Notes: generated from the letters alone by a model not told the origin. A stretch of DNA of 47,424 bases from Comamonadaceae bacterium 2FH (GCA_005503335.1 SCMQ01000037.1:1-47424); one strand, 5' to 3'. Counted from the first letter of the stretch, positions 17,649-26,422 are shown. Numbers and translations are program-made.

Positions 17649-18573
17649 CGCACGGTGCCTCGCGTACTGTTTGAAGTTGGGAAAAATCTCAAAGTAGGAC
17701 GTCGGCATGAATCCGGAGAATTCGCCGAATTTTGACGCGCGCTTGAGTCGCTCATAAGCGCGTTTCGCCGCCAAAGCTGAGACTCGACTCTTGGCGAGAG
17801 TGTCTGCCGTGCTGTTTGCCGCTTGAAGAATTCCGGCGACATAGTCCGGTAGCAGCAACAAGGGCTCCTGAGCCTCTGTGGCCAGAGCAACTGTCTTGAC
17901 TTGGCGTACGACACCCAACGAGTTCAGTTTGGGTTGGTGCTCGTTCATTGCCTGCCAAATCGCCGCAAATGCTTCGCGGTTGTCTTCGCCATGAATCTCG
18001 TTATCGAGGATCACGCTTTCCGAAACATTGAGCCGTCCAAGGCGATCCCGAATCATGGGCATTGTTCCAACGCCTATGGAGTGCCCCAGTGCAAAAGTAG
18101 CAGCTTGGCTGAAGAGAAGGAATTTGATTAAGGTCGCCGCCTTAAGGAAGCGCTGATTAATTCACTTTTTAAGCACCTTATCCTTCATAACTCATTGATT
18201 TCATTGAGGCCAAAGGATGTCGAGCCGAATTAATCAGCGCCTCCTTAAGGAAAGAGATCGATCCGGCACCGAGCGACGCGGTTCTCGCGTGTACGTCTCG
18301 CGCGTCCTCCCAGAACATCCGCCAACTGTCAGTAGTCTTGTCAAATGAGGCCGCACAAACCGAGAGCGACTCCTTCAGCATCAAGCCGACCATCCAGCCA
18401 ACATCATGGTCATCAGCGTCTCGCCATTTCGGAAAGGACGTTGGAATGGCGGACCGAACGCTCTTCACCGTCCCAGATGGCAAGCACACACAGCCTACGG
18501 AGATCTTGCCTGCGTTGGTAGACCCCTCCGTAAGCTGCCCAGCTATGTCCGCAAGCGATGTCACTGCGACCAT
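17643..18573 (-). pseudogene. Cassette gene of unknown function, disrupted by MITE copy 2
   Basis: Two open frames, 18573 to about 18249 and 18141 to 17643, become one if the 99-bp MITE and one TTAA are removed: the phase is kept and the junction reads SISFLK-AATLIKFLLFS. The restored protein would be 275 residues, starting MVAVTSLADIAGQL and ending at the TAA in the downstream attC-like core. The second half (ILDNEIHGEDN, LLLLPDYVAGIL) faintly recalls DUF3800-type RNase H-like proteins, but I am not confident. ATG 18573 lies just inside a GTTAGGG core (18581-18587), as in a cassette. As it stands, translation from 18573 enters the MITE and stops at 18178. A downstream start at 18062 could give a 139-residue fragment. 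Confidence 0.72.
18142..18248. mobile_element. MITE-like element, copy 2, with TTAA target duplication
   Basis: The 99-bp element (18146-18244) is the exact reverse complement of copy 1 and is flanked by TTAA at 18142-18145 and 18245-18248. TTAA, like the CTAG of copy 1, fits YTAR. Insertion split a coding sequence. Two identical inverted copies about 560 bp apart could recombine and invert the segment between them. Confidence 0.9.
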
Positions 18574-18580
18574 TGGTGCG

Positions 18581-18587
18581 CCCTAAC
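18581..18587 (-). other. Cassette boundary core GTTAGGG
   Basis: Minus-strand GTTAGGG, eight bases before the start of the disrupted cassette gene. The sequence on its upstream side (CAGCGG...CGCC-TAC-GGCG...CCGCTG) forms a strong hairpin, like the inner part of an attC site. No matching RYYYAAC is clear after the antitoxin stop, so this may be a degenerate attC. Confidence 0.4.
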
Positions 18588-18647
18588 GGAATTCAGCGGG
18601 CGCCGTAGGCGGTCCGCTGGCATGACCTGATATGCCGGCGCATTCGA

Positions 18648-18962
18648 TCACTTTCCAGCCACAGCCAACAAGGCCTTCGGGTTCGTGCGCGCAATTGTGA
18701 GCAGCGTGCGTGCTGCGCCACTAGGCTGTTTGCGGCCTTGCTCCCAGCCTTGGAGGGTGCGAACTGACACGCCCAGCAGTGCAGCAAACTGAGACTGCGA
18801 CAAGCCCGTACGTTCCCGCGCTTCCACTGCGGGAGAAGAAACGACTTGCGTCTTTCCCGCCTTCATCTGCCGCACAGACTCGAGCAATTCGGCAGCCAGG
18901 TCACGCTTGGCCTCGTACGCGCGCAGCTGCGTATCCGTGAGGGGTTTAACTTTCGAGGACAC
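18648..18962 (-). CDS. XRE-family antitoxin (HigA-like)
   Basis: A 104-residue helix-turn-helix protein. The DNA-binding domain is at residues about 50-90 (RTGLSQSQFAALLGVSVRTL, then GWEQGRKQPSGAA); an N-terminal region of about 45 residues precedes it and would wrap the toxin. It overlaps the toxin's 3' end by 17 bp, so translation is coupled. The toxin-first order is again that of higBA. It is not closely similar to the antitoxin at 15570-15890, so the two pairs were acquired separately. Confidence 0.88.
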   Translation of the reverse strand: MSSKVKPLTDTQLRAYEAKRDLAAELLESVRQMKAGKTQVVSSPAVEARERTGLSQSQFAALLGVSVRTLQGWEQGRKQPSGAARTLLTIARTNPKALLAVAGK

Positions 18963-19257
18963 GGCGAATCTCCTTAAGCTTTGCGCCCGTGATGTTGTCC
19001 GTTTTCGACTTCGCGTACAGAGTGAGAAGCACGACTTCCTCCTCGGCTATGCGTGTGAAGTAAATAACGCGAACACCACCGGACTTGCCAGAACCAGCCC
19101 GACGCCAACGGACCTTTCGAATGCCGCCAGACTCAGGCACAACGTCTCCGGCGTCGGGACTCTCGGCAATGTACGCCGCGAACTCACCTCGCTCTTCCTC
19201 GGTCCAGTAGTATGGCCATTGCTTCTGAAACAAGAGAGTCTCGACAACCGTGAGCAT
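18946..19257 (-). CDS. RelE/HigB-type toxin
   Basis: A 103-residue RelE-superfamily toxin: WTEEERGEFAAYIAESPDAG, then GGIRKVRWRRAGSGKSGG, VRVIYFTRIAEEEVVLLTLY and a C-terminal AKLKEIRRVLE. This is the HigB2/RelE subgroup with a GDVVPESGG turn. I chose Met at 19257 (MLTVVETLLFQK), because the longer frame from 19284 begins inside a palindromic operator-like sequence. First gene of the pair, and the last accessory gene before the core mrp gene. Confidence 0.88.
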   Translation of the reverse strand: MLTVVETLLFQKQWPYYWTEEERGEFAAYIAESPDAGDVVPESGGIRKVRWRRAGSGKSGGVRVIYFTRIAEEEVVLLTLYAKSKTDNITGAKLKEIRRVLES

Positions 19258-19266
19258 TTTCGCCAC

Positions 19267-19285
19267 TATACGCCTAAGGCGCATA
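19267..19285 (-). promoter_or_regulatory. Palindromic operator upstream of the second toxin-antitoxin pair
   Basis: TATACGCCTAAGGCGCATA is a 19-bp dyad with 9-bp arms and one mismatch, 10 bp before the toxin start. Position and symmetry suit autorepression by the HigA-like antitoxin. No convincing -35/-10 pair could be fixed. Confidence 0.6.
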
Positions 19286-19311
19286 GATGTCTAGCGCACA
19301 CCCGCGCATGA

Positions 19312-19340
19312 GGCATAACTTGGATTGTCCAAGTTATGCC
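19312..19340. repeat. Perfect inverted repeat at the island-core boundary
   Basis: Arms GGCATAACTTGGA and TCCAAGTTATGCC (13 bp, perfect) are separated by TTG. It lies between the toxin operator and the 3' end of mrp, where AT-richer island sequence gives way to GC-rich core sequence. There is no T-tract, so a simple terminator is not the best reading. Confidence 0.7.
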
Positions 19341-19446
19341 GCGCCGGCCCCAGGCCGTTCAGCGCGGCGGAGTCGGCGCCAAGCGCCGACCGCCACAGCA
19401 TGAGCCCCCGCCGGGCACCGCCTGCCGCGGCGCGGGGTGCGCGCCC

Positions 19447-20535
19447 TCAGGTGTCCTTCGAAATCTTGATCGAAGGGAACTTGGACGAGAAGTCCTTGGC
19501 CTTGGCCGCGATCTTGATCGCCACCTGGCGCGCCACGGCCTTGTAGATGCCGGCCACCTCGCCGTCCGGGTCGGCCACCACGGTGGGCCGGCCAGCGTCG
19601 GCCTGCTCGCGGATCTGCATGGTCAGCGGCAGCGCACCCAGGTAGTCCATGCCGTACTCGGCCGCCATCTTCTGGCCGCCGCCCTGGCCGAAGATGTGCT
19701 CCACATGGCCGCAGTTGGAGCAGACATGCACGGCCATGTTCTCAACGATGCCGAGGATGGGCACGCCCACCTTCTCGAACATCTTGATGCCCTTCTTGGC
19801 GTCGATCAGCGCGATGTCCTGCGGCGTGGTGACGATCACGGCGCCGGTCATGGGCACGCGCTGGCTCAGGGAGAGCTGGATGTCGCCGGTGCCGGGCGGC
19901 AGGTCGACGATCAGGTAGTCGAGGTCCTTCCAGTTGGTCTGGCGCAGCAGCTGCTCCAGCGCCTGGGTGGCCATGGGGCCACGCCAGATCATGGCCTGGT
20001 CCGCGTCCACCAGGAAGCCGATCGACATGACCTGCACGCCGTAGTTCTCCAGCGGCTCCATGGTCTGGCCGTCGGTGCTCTCGGGGCGGCCGGCGATGCC
20101 CATCATCATGGGCTGGCTGGGGCCGTAGATGTCGGCGTCGAGCAGGCCGACCTGGGCGCCCTCGGCGGCCAGGGCCAGGGCCAGGTTGACGGCCGTGGTG
20201 CTCTTGCCCACGCCGCCCTTGCCCGAGGCCACGGCGACGATGTTCTTGACCTGGGGCAGCAGGGCCACGCCGCGCTGGGCCGCGTGGGCGATGATCTTGC
20301 TGGTGACGTTGGCCGAGACGTTGGCCACGCCGGGCACGGCCCGGGCGGCAGCGATCAGGGCCTGGCGCAGCGCCGGGATCTGGCTCTTGGCCGGGTAGCC
20401 GAGCTCGACGTCGAAGGAGACGTCGCCGCCCTGGACCAGGAGGTTCCTGAGCGCCTTGGTGGAGACGAAATCCTTGCCGGTGTTGGGGTCGATGACGGCG
20501 GCCAGCGCCTGGGTGAGTTGTTCGGGGGTGGGCAT
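19447..20535 (-). CDS. apbC: Mrp/ApbC-type Fe-S cluster carrier ATPase
   Basis: A 362-residue P-loop ATPase that binds and transfers [4Fe-4S] clusters to apoproteins in the cytoplasm. An N-terminal MIP18-like domain (residues about 1-90) is followed by the deviant Walker A SGKGGVGKST (about 105-114), LLDADIYGPS, DLPPGTGD, and the cluster-binding CSNC in HVCSNCGHVEHIFG. The start at 20535 is divergent from metG across 75 bp, a common arrangement in betaproteobacteria. The frame stays open far upstream to 22962 only as the antisense of metG. Confidence 0.94.
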   Translation of the reverse strand: MPTPEQLTQALAAVIDPNTGKDFVSTKALRNLLVQGGDVSFDVELGYPAKSQIPALRQALIAAARAVPGVANVSANVTSKIIAHAAQRGVALLPQVKNIVAVASGKGGVGKSTTAVNLALALAAEGAQVGLLDADIYGPSQPMMMGIAGRPESTDGQTMEPLENYGVQVMSIGFLVDADQAMIWRGPMATQALEQLLRQTNWKDLDYLIVDLPPGTGDIQLSLSQRVPMTGAVIVTTPQDIALIDAKKGIKMFEKVGVPILGIVENMAVHVCSNCGHVEHIFGQGGGQKMAAEYGMDYLGALPLTMQIREQADAGRPTVVADPDGEVAGIYKAVARQVAIKIAAKAKDFSSKFPSIKISKDT

Positions 20536-20577
20536 GGTGCTACTTTCTGTCCTGCCGCGCAGTGTAGCGACAACTCT

Positions 20578-20583
20578 TAAAAT
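20578..20583 (+). promoter_or_regulatory. Candidate -10 element for metG
   Basis: TAAAAT, 27 bp before the metG ATG, in the divergent apbC-metG gap. The same hexamer recurs upstream of other housekeeping genes here. No matching -35 box was found. Confidence 0.35.
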
Positions 20584-20610
20584 CGCGGATTCCCCCAGAA
20601 AAAGCCCATC

Positions 20611-22677
20611 ATGTCCGCCACGCCCGCCCCGCGCCAGCTTTTCGTCACCACGGCCCTGCCGTACGCCAACGGCAACTTCCACATCGGCCACATCATGGAA
20701 TACATCCAGGCCGACATCTGGGTGCGGTTCCAGCGCATGCAGGGGCATCAGGTGCATTTCGTGGGCGCCGACGACGCGCACGGCGCGCCCATCATGATCG
20801 CGGCCGAGAAGGCCGGCAAGACGCCGCAGCAGTTCGTGGGCGAGATCTCGGCCGGCCGCAAGCCCTACCTGGACGGCTTCCACGTCGCCTTCGACAACTG
20901 GAGCTCGACCGACAGCCCCGAGAACCACGAGCTGGCCCAGCAGATCTACCGCGACCTCAAGGCCGCGGGCCTGATCACCACGCGCACCATAGAGCAGTTC
21001 TTCGACCCCGAGAAGTCCATGTTCCTGCCCGACCGCTTCATCAAGGGCGAATGCCCCAAATGCGGCGCCAAGGACCAGTACGGCGACAGCTGCGAGGTCT
21101 GCGGCGCGGTCTACGCGCCGACCGAGCTCAAGAACCCCTACTCGGCCCTGTCGGGCGCGACGCCGGTGCGCAAGACCTCCGAGCACTTCTTCTTCCAGCT
21201 GTCCGACCCGCGCTGCGTGGCCTTCCTGCAGCAGTGGACGCAGGACGGCAAGCTCCAGCCGGAAGTGGCCAACAAGATCCGCGAGTGGTTCACGAAGGAC
21301 GAGGACGGCCAGGGACAGGGACTGTCGGACTGGGACATCTCGCGCGACGCGCCCTACTTCGGCATCGAAATCCCCGACGCGCCGGGCAAATTCTTCTATG
21401 TCTGGCTGGACGCGCCGGTCGGCTACCTGGCCTCGCTGAAGAACTACTTCGGCAGGATAGGCAAGGACTACGAGGCCTTCATGGCCGACCCGCAGGTCGA
21501 GCAGTACCACTTCATCGGCAAGGACATCACCTACTTCCACACCCTGTTCTGGCCGGCCATGCTGCACTTCAGCGGCCGCAAGACGCCGACCAACGTGTTC
21601 GTGCACGGCTTCATCACCGTCAGCGGCGAGAAGATGAGCAAGAGCCGCGGCACCGGCATAGACCCGCTGAAGTACCTGGCCCTGGGCATGAACCCCGAGT
21701 GGCTGCGCTACTACATCGCGGCCAAGCTCAACAGCCGGGTGGAGGACGTGGACTTCAACCCCGAGGACTTCGTCGCCCGCGTCAACAGCGACCTGGTGGG
21801 AAAGTACATCAACATCGCCTCGCGCGCCGCCGGCTTCATCGCCAAGCGCTTCGGCGGCCAGCTGGGCGAGATCTCGGCCGACGGCGACGCCCTGCTGGAG
21901 CACCTGCGCCAGGCCTTCCCCGCGATCGCCGAGCTCTACGCCGAGCGCGAGTACGGCAAGGCGCTGCGCGAGACCATGCTGCTGGCCGACCGCGTGAACG
22001 AGTACGTGGACCAGAACAAGCCCTGGGAGCTGGCCAAGCAGGCCGGCATGGACACGCGCCTGCACGACGTCTGCAGCACCTGCATCGAGGCCTTCCGCCT
22101 GCTCAGCATCCTGCTCAAGCCGGTGCTGCCGGCCCTGGCGGCGCAGGTCGAGGCCTTCCTCAAGGTGGGCCCGCTCGCCTTCGCCGACGGCGAGCAGGCC
22201 CTGGGCAAGGGCCATGCGATCGGCGCCTACCAGCACCTGATGCAGCGCGTGGACGCCAAGCTGCTGGACGCGCTGTTCGAGCCGCCGGCCGCGGCCGAGC
22301 CCGAGCAGGCCCCGCCGGGCGGCGAGGAACTGGCCGAGACCATCTCCATAGACGACTTCGCCAAGGTGGACCTGCGCATCGCCCAGATCGTCAACTGCGA
22401 ACCGGTCGAGGGATCGACCAAGCTGCTGCGCCTGACCCTGGACATGGGCGAGGGGCGCACGCGCAACGTGTTCAGCGGCATCGCCAGCGCCTACCAGCCG
22501 GCGGACCTGGTGGGCAAGCTGACGGTGATGGTGGCCAACCTGGCGCCGCGCAAGATGAAGTTCGGTGTCAGCGAAGGCATGGTGCTGGCCGCCAGCCACG
22601 GCGACGAGAAGGCCAACCCCGGCCTCTACGTGCTCGAGCCCTGGCCCGGCGCCCAGCCCGGCATGCGGGTGCGCTGA
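20611..22677 (+). CDS. metG: Methionyl-tRNA synthetase
   Basis: A 688-residue class I aminoacyl-tRNA synthetase charging tRNA-Met. The HIGH signature ([11 protein letters not shown]) is at about residues 18-28, the zinc knuckle [18 protein letters not shown] at about 147-164, and KMSKS at about 340-344. A C-terminal EMAP/Trbp111-type tRNA-binding and dimerisation domain begins near 580 ([20 protein letters not shown]). It is full length for the zinc-containing, dimeric MetG1-type enzyme, and divergent from apbC. Confidence 0.97.
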   Translation: MSATPAPRQLFVTTALPYANGNFHIGHIMEYIQADIWVRFQRMQGHQVHFVGADDAHGAPIMIAAEKAGKTPQQFVGEISAGRKPYLDGFHVAFDNWSSTDSPENHELAQQIYRDLKAAGLITTRTIEQFFDPEKSMFLPDRFIKGECPKCGAKDQYGDSCEVCGAVYAPTELKNPYSALSGATPVRKTSEHFFFQLSDPRCVAFLQQWTQDGKLQPEVANKIREWFTKDEDGQGQGLSDWDISRDAPYFGIEIPDAPGKFFYVWLDAPVGYLASLKNYFGRIGKDYEAFMADPQVEQYHFIGKDITYFHTLFWPAMLHFSGRKTPTNVFVHGFITVSGEKMSKSRGTGIDPLKYLALGMNPEWLRYYIAAKLNSRVEDVDFNPEDFVARVNSDLVGKYINIASRAAGFIAKRFGGQLGEISADGDALLEHLRQAFPAIAELYAEREYGKALRETMLLADRVNEYVDQNKPWELAKQAGMDTRLHDVCSTCIEAFRLLSILLKPVLPALAAQVEAFLKVGPLAFADGEQALGKGHAIGAYQHLMQRVDAKLLDALFEPPAAAEPEQAPPGGEELAETISIDDFAKVDLRIAQIVNCEPVEGSTKLLRLTLDMGEGRTRNVFSGIASAYQPADLVGKLTVMVANLAPRKMKFGVSEGMVLAASHGDEKANPGLYVLEPWPGAQPGMRVR

Positions 22678-22699
22678 GCCCCTGAACATCACGCCCGGC

Positions 22700-23437
22700 A
22701 TGTTCGCCTTGATCCGCGGCTGGACCGACGTGGACCGCAGCACGCGGGCCAACGTGCGGCTGGGCGCGGTACTGGCCTTCGTGGCCGGCGCGGCCAACGC
22801 CGGCGGCTTCCTGGCCGTGGGCCAGTACACCTCGCACATGACCGGCATGCTGTCCTCGGTGGCCGACCACCTGGTGCTGGGCCATCTGGCGCTGGCCCTG
22901 GCCGGCCTGGCCTCGCTGGCGGCCTTCCTGCTGGGCGCCATGACCACGGCCGTGATGGTCAACTGGGGCCTGCGCCGCCAGCTGCGCAGCGCCTACGGCC
23001 TGCCGCTGCTGGCCGAGTCGGCGGCGCTGCTGGTGTTCGGCCTGTTCGGCGCGGCCATCAACCTGTTCGCCCCGCTGTTCGTGCCGCTGACCGTGGTGCT
23101 GCTGTGCTTCATCATGGGGCTGCAGAACGCGGTCATCACCAAGATATCCAAGGCCGAGATCCGCACCACCCATGTCACGGGCCTGGTGACCGACCTGGGC
23201 ATAGAGCTGGGCAAGCTGTTCTACGTCAACCGCCACCCCGGCCGCGCACCGGTGCTGGCCAACCGCGACCGCCTGCGCATCCAGGGCCTGCTGATCGGCT
23301 GCTTCTTCGCCGGCGGCGTGGCCGGCGCGCTGGGCTTCAAGTCCGTGGGCTACGCGAGCACGGTGCCACTGGCGCTGATGCTGAGCCTGCTGACCCTGCG
23401 CCCCCTGCTCGACGACCTGCGGCGCGCGGGCTGGTAG
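22700..23437 (+). CDS. DUF1275 (YoaK-like) membrane protein
   Basis: A 245-residue inner-membrane protein with about six or seven hydrophobic segments. The family signature is clear: FVAGAANAGGFLAVGQYTSH near the N-terminus (with MTGMLSS after it) and CFIMGLQNAVITKI followed by RTTHVTGLVTDLGIELG in the middle. The physiological role of DUF1275 proteins is not established. The start at 22700 lies 22 bp after the metG stop, so it is probably co-transcribed with metG. Alternative starts upstream lie inside metG. Confidence 0.88.
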   Translation: MFALIRGWTDVDRSTRANVRLGAVLAFVAGAANAGGFLAVGQYTSHMTGMLSSVADHLVLGHLALALAGLASLAAFLLGAMTTAVMVNWGLRRQLRSAYGLPLLAESAALLVFGLFGAAINLFAPLFVPLTVVLLCFIMGLQNAVITKISKAEIRTTHVTGLVTDLGIELGKLFYVNRHPGRAPVLANRDRLRIQGLLIGCFFAGGVAGALGFKSVGYASTVPLALMLSLLTLRPLLDDLRRAGW

Positions 23438-23489
23438 GCCGGCTGGCGGGGGCTTGCCTGCGGGCATGATCCCTGCAACAGTCGCGGGC

Positions 23490-25226
23490 ATGTCCGACAC
23501 CGCCCCGCTCGCCCGTTTCCGCCCCCACCTGCTCGACGCCCTGCGCCATTACGACAGGTCGCGCTTCGCCGGGGACCTGGGGGCCGGCCTCACGGTGGGC
23601 GTGGTCGCGCTGCCGCTGGCCATGGCGTTTGCCATCGCCTCGGGGCTCAAGCCCGAGGCCGGCATCTTCACCGCCATCATCGCCGGCTTCCTGATCTCGG
23701 CCCTGGGCGGCAGCCGGGTGCAGATCGGCGGGCCGGCCGGCGCCTTCATCGTCATCGTCTACGGCATCGTCGCGCGCTACGGCCTGGCCAACCTGATCAT
23801 CGCCACCGCCATGTCGGGCGTGCTGCTGTTCCTGATGGGCCTGTTCCGGCTGGGCACCCTGGTGCGCTTCATCCCGATCGCGGTGGTGATCGGCTTCACC
23901 AACGGCATCGCGGTGCTGGTCGGGCTGTCGCAGCTCAAGGACTTCCTGGGCCTGCAGGTGGCGACCATGCCGGCCAGCTTCTTCGCCATGCTGTCCACGC
24001 TGGGCAACTCGCTGCACACGGTCAACCCGGCGGCGCTGGGCGTGGCCCTGGCCTCGCTGGCGACCATCGTCGCCTGGCAGAAGGCCATGCCGCGCCTGGC
24101 CCCCGCCATGCAGTTCAGCGGCTCGCTCACGCGCGTGCCCGGCGCCATCGTGGCCCTGGTGCTGGCCACGGCGGCGGTGCGCCTGCTCGAGCTGCCGGTG
24201 GACACCATAGGCAGCCGCTTCGGCGGCATCCCGGCGGCGCTGCCGGCCTTCGCCCTGCCGGCCTTCAGTTGGGAGAGCGCGCGCTTCCTGCTCACGCCCA
24301 CGCTGACCCTGGCCCTGCTGGGCGCCATCGAGTCGCTGCTGTGCGCGCGCGTGGCCGACGGCATGATAGGCGACCGCCACAACCCCAACCAGGAGCTGAT
24401 GGCCCAGGGCGTGGCCAACTTCGTCACGCCCTTCTTCGGCGGCATGCCGGCCACCGGCACCATCGCGCGCACCGTGACCAACATCAAGAGCGGCGCCACC
24501 AGCCCGGTGGCCGGCGTGGTGCACGCGCTGACCCTGCTGGTGGTGGTGCTGGTGGCGGCGCCGCTGGCTTATCACGTGCCGCTGGCGACGCTGGCCGCCA
24601 TCCTGGTCTTCGTGGCCTGGAACATGGGCGAGTGGCAGGCCTTCGTGCACCTGCGCCAGTACCGCCTGCCCTACCGCGTCACGCTGCTGGCGGTGTTCGC
24701 GCTCACGGTGGTGTTCGACCTCACGGTGGCGGTCGAGGTGGGCCTGGTGGCGGCCTGCCTGACTTTCATCTACCGCATCTCCAGCCTGTCGCGGGCCGAG
24801 GCCGTGAGCGCGACCGACCAGCCGGCCCTGGCAGGGCACGAGGCGCAGGTGCAGGGCTGGCGCCTCTACGGCGCGCTGTTCTTCGGCGCCGTCAAGCTGG
24901 TCGAGGACATCGAGGACCGCCTGCCCGCCCGGGCCCTGGTGCTGGACCTCAAGAACGTGATCTACGTCGACACCTCGGGCGCCGACACGCTGATGAGCCT
25001 GGCCCAGCACTGCCGCAAGCGGGGCGTGCGCCTGGTGGTCTGCGGCCTGATGCACCAGCCGCTGGACATGGCGCGGCGCTGCGGGCTGCTGGCCCTGCTG
25101 GAGGGCCAGGTCGAGCCCGACCTGGCGCGCGGACTGGCCGCCGCGCTGGGCGAGGCGCCCCCGTCCGAAGCGGCCGGCGGCCCTGCCGTGGGGTCAATTC
25201 CGACCGCCGAGGCCGCCACCCGGTAA
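23490..25226 (+). CDS. SulP-family anion transporter with STAS domain
   Basis: A 578-residue inner-membrane transporter of the SLC26/SulP family. About a dozen hydrophobic helices occupy residues 20-420 (VGVVALPLAMAFAIASGLKP near the start, VQIGGPAGAFIVIVYGIV, then the conserved GMPATGTIARTVTNIKSGA region). A cytoplasmic STAS domain follows at about 450-555 (LVLDLKNVIYVDTSGADTL). Substrates in this family include sulfate and bicarbonate; the sequence does not tell which. I chose ATG 23490 (MSDTAPLARFRP); ATG 23454 is possible in the same frame. It follows the DUF1275 gene by about 50 bp. Confidence 0.92.
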   Translation: MSDTAPLARFRPHLLDALRHYDRSRFAGDLGAGLTVGVVALPLAMAFAIASGLKPEAGIFTAIIAGFLISALGGSRVQIGGPAGAFIVIVYGIVARYGLANLIIATAMSGVLLFLMGLFRLGTLVRFIPIAVVIGFTNGIAVLVGLSQLKDFLGLQVATMPASFFAMLSTLGNSLHTVNPAALGVALASLATIVAWQKAMPRLAPAMQFSGSLTRVPGAIVALVLATAAVRLLELPVDTIGSRFGGIPAALPAFALPAFSWESARFLLTPTLTLALLGAIESLLCARVADGMIGDRHNPNQELMAQGVANFVTPFFGGMPATGTIARTVTNIKSGATSPVAGVVHALTLLVVVLVAAPLAYHVPLATLAAILVFVAWNMGEWQAFVHLRQYRLPYRVTLLAVFALTVVFDLTVAVEVGLVAACLTFIYRISSLSRAEAVSATDQPALAGHEAQVQGWRLYGALFFGAVKLVEDIEDRLPARALVLDLKNVIYVDTSGADTLMSLAQHCRKRGVRLVVCGLMHQPLDMARRCGLLALLEGQVEPDLARGLAAALGEAPPSEAAGGPAVGSIPTAEAATR

Positions 25227-25229
25227 AAT
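25224..25229 (+). promoter_or_regulatory. Candidate -10 element ahead of the DUF3460 gene
   Basis: TAAAAT overlapping the SulP stop codon region, 53 bp before the DUF3460 start. Same hexamer as upstream of metG, bioA and gpmA. No convincing -35 box. Confidence 0.35.
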
Positions 25230-25282
25230 TAAGGGTTTCTCCGCGCCGGAGACTTGCCGCAAGGCCCCCTGCTGTCCCGCCT

Positions 25283-25495
25283 ATGTCCATCGCCAACTTC
25301 TTCAATCGCCCGCACTACACCTCCGAGGCCACGCAGTTCATCGATGAGCTCAAGGCCCGCAAACCCGAGCTCGAGGCCGAGCAGCGCGCCGGGCGCGCCC
25401 TGCTGTGGGACAAGGCCGTGGACCGCGAGGCCCAGGCCGAATACCAGGCCGGGCGCGTGCCGCAGCAGGCCTACGTCTACCAGACCAAGGGCTGA
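25283..25495 (+). CDS. DUF3460 family protein
   Basis: A 70-residue soluble protein, MSIANFFNRPHYTSEATQFI onwards, with a largely helical, charged middle (ELKARKPELEAEQRAGRALL) and a C-terminal VPQQAYVYQTKG. This matches the short DUF3460 family, which I know mainly from Burkholderiales, often directly before scpA. Function unknown. It lies 45 bp upstream of scpA and is probably in one transcript with it. Confidence 0.88.
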   Translation: MSIANFFNRPHYTSEATQFIDELKARKPELEAEQRAGRALLWDKAVDREAQAEYQAGRVPQQAYVYQTKG

Positions 25496-25540
25496 CGCCC
25501 GGCCCGGCCCCCTGGCCCGCCCGGCATCCGCCCGCTCGCC

Positions 25541-26398
25541 ATGAGCCTGCCGACCGACACCCCCGAACTGGCGCGCGAGCCCGAGGCCGCGCTGTCCGCC
25601 ATGCCCGAGGTGGTCGACCATGTGGCCGTGGCGCGGCTGTACGGCGAGCCGCTGTTCGCCCTGCCCCAGGACCTGTACATCCCGCCCGACGCGCTGGAGG
25701 TGTTCCTGGAGGCCTTCGAGGGCCCGCTGGACCTGCTGCTCTACCTGATCCGCAAGCAGAACTTCAACATCCTCGACATCCCCATGGCCGGCGTCACGCG
25801 CCAGTACCTGAGCTATGTCGAGGAAATCCGCAGCCGCAACCTGGAGCTGGCCGCCGAGTACCTGCTGATGGCGGCCATGCTGATCGAGATCAAGTCGCGC
25901 ATGCTGCTGCCGCCCAAGAAGACGGCCGAGGGCCAGGAGCCCGAGGACCCGCGCGCCGAGCTGGTGCGCCGCCTGATCGAGTACGAGCAGATGAAGCTGG
26001 CCTCGATGCGCCTGAACGAGCTGCCGCATTTCGGCCGCGACTTCCTCAAGGCCCAGGTCTACATAGAGCAGAGCCTGCAGCCGCGCTTTCCCGACGTGCA
26101 GCTCACCGACCTGCAGCAGGCCTGGGCCGACATCCTGCGCCGCGCCAAGCTGGTCCAGCACCACAAGATCAGCCGCGAGGAGCTCAGCGTGCGCGAGCAC
26201 ATGAGCATGGTGCTCAGGGCCCTGCAGGGCCGCCGCTTCGTCGAGTTCGAGAACCTGTTCGACCCCGCCAAGGGCGTGCCGGTGCTGGTCGTGACCTTCA
26301 TCGCCCTGCTCGAGCTGGCCAAGGAAACCCTGATCGAGATCACCCAGGCCGAGGCCTTTGCCCCGATCTACGTGCGGCTGGCGTTCACGCCGGCCTGA
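25541..26398 (+). CDS. scpA: Segregation and condensation protein A
   Basis: A 285-residue kleisin of the SMC-ScpAB condensin complex, acting on the nucleoid. The family core FEGPLDLLLYLIRKQNFNIL lies at about residues 60-80, followed by YLLMAAMLIEIKSRMLLP and a C-terminal winged-helix part ending in RLAFTPA. The N-terminal extension of about 55 residues is usual in betaproteobacteria. No scpB or smc is in the window. It is 24 bp ahead of nadB. Confidence 0.94.
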   Translation: MSLPTDTPELAREPEAALSAMPEVVDHVAVARLYGEPLFALPQDLYIPPDALEVFLEAFEGPLDLLLYLIRKQNFNILDIPMAGVTRQYLSYVEEIRSRNLELAAEYLLMAAMLIEIKSRMLLPPKKTAEGQEPEDPRAELVRRLIEYEQMKLASMRLNELPHFGRDFLKAQVYIEQSLQPRFPDVQLTDLQQAWADILRRAKLVQHHKISREELSVREHMSMVLRALQGRRFVEFENLFDPAKGVPVLVVTFIALLELAKETLIEITQAEAFAPIYVRLAFTPA

Positions 26399-26422
26399 AA
26401 CCCCTTCCCGTGACGCCTTGCC

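Noticed and set aside
18178-18573. A 131-residue protein as a complete gene
   Set aside because: Its last 20 or so residues are encoded by the inserted MITE. The natural continuation lies beyond the element.
19285-19446. A tRNA gene or integrase attachment site at the island boundary
   Set aside because: No cloverleaf or conserved T-loop sequence could be found. Only the simple inverted repeat is present.
20536-22962. An upstream extension of apbC antisense to metG, total 1171 residues
   Set aside because: The sequence is a compositional shadow of metG. ApbC is full length from 20535.
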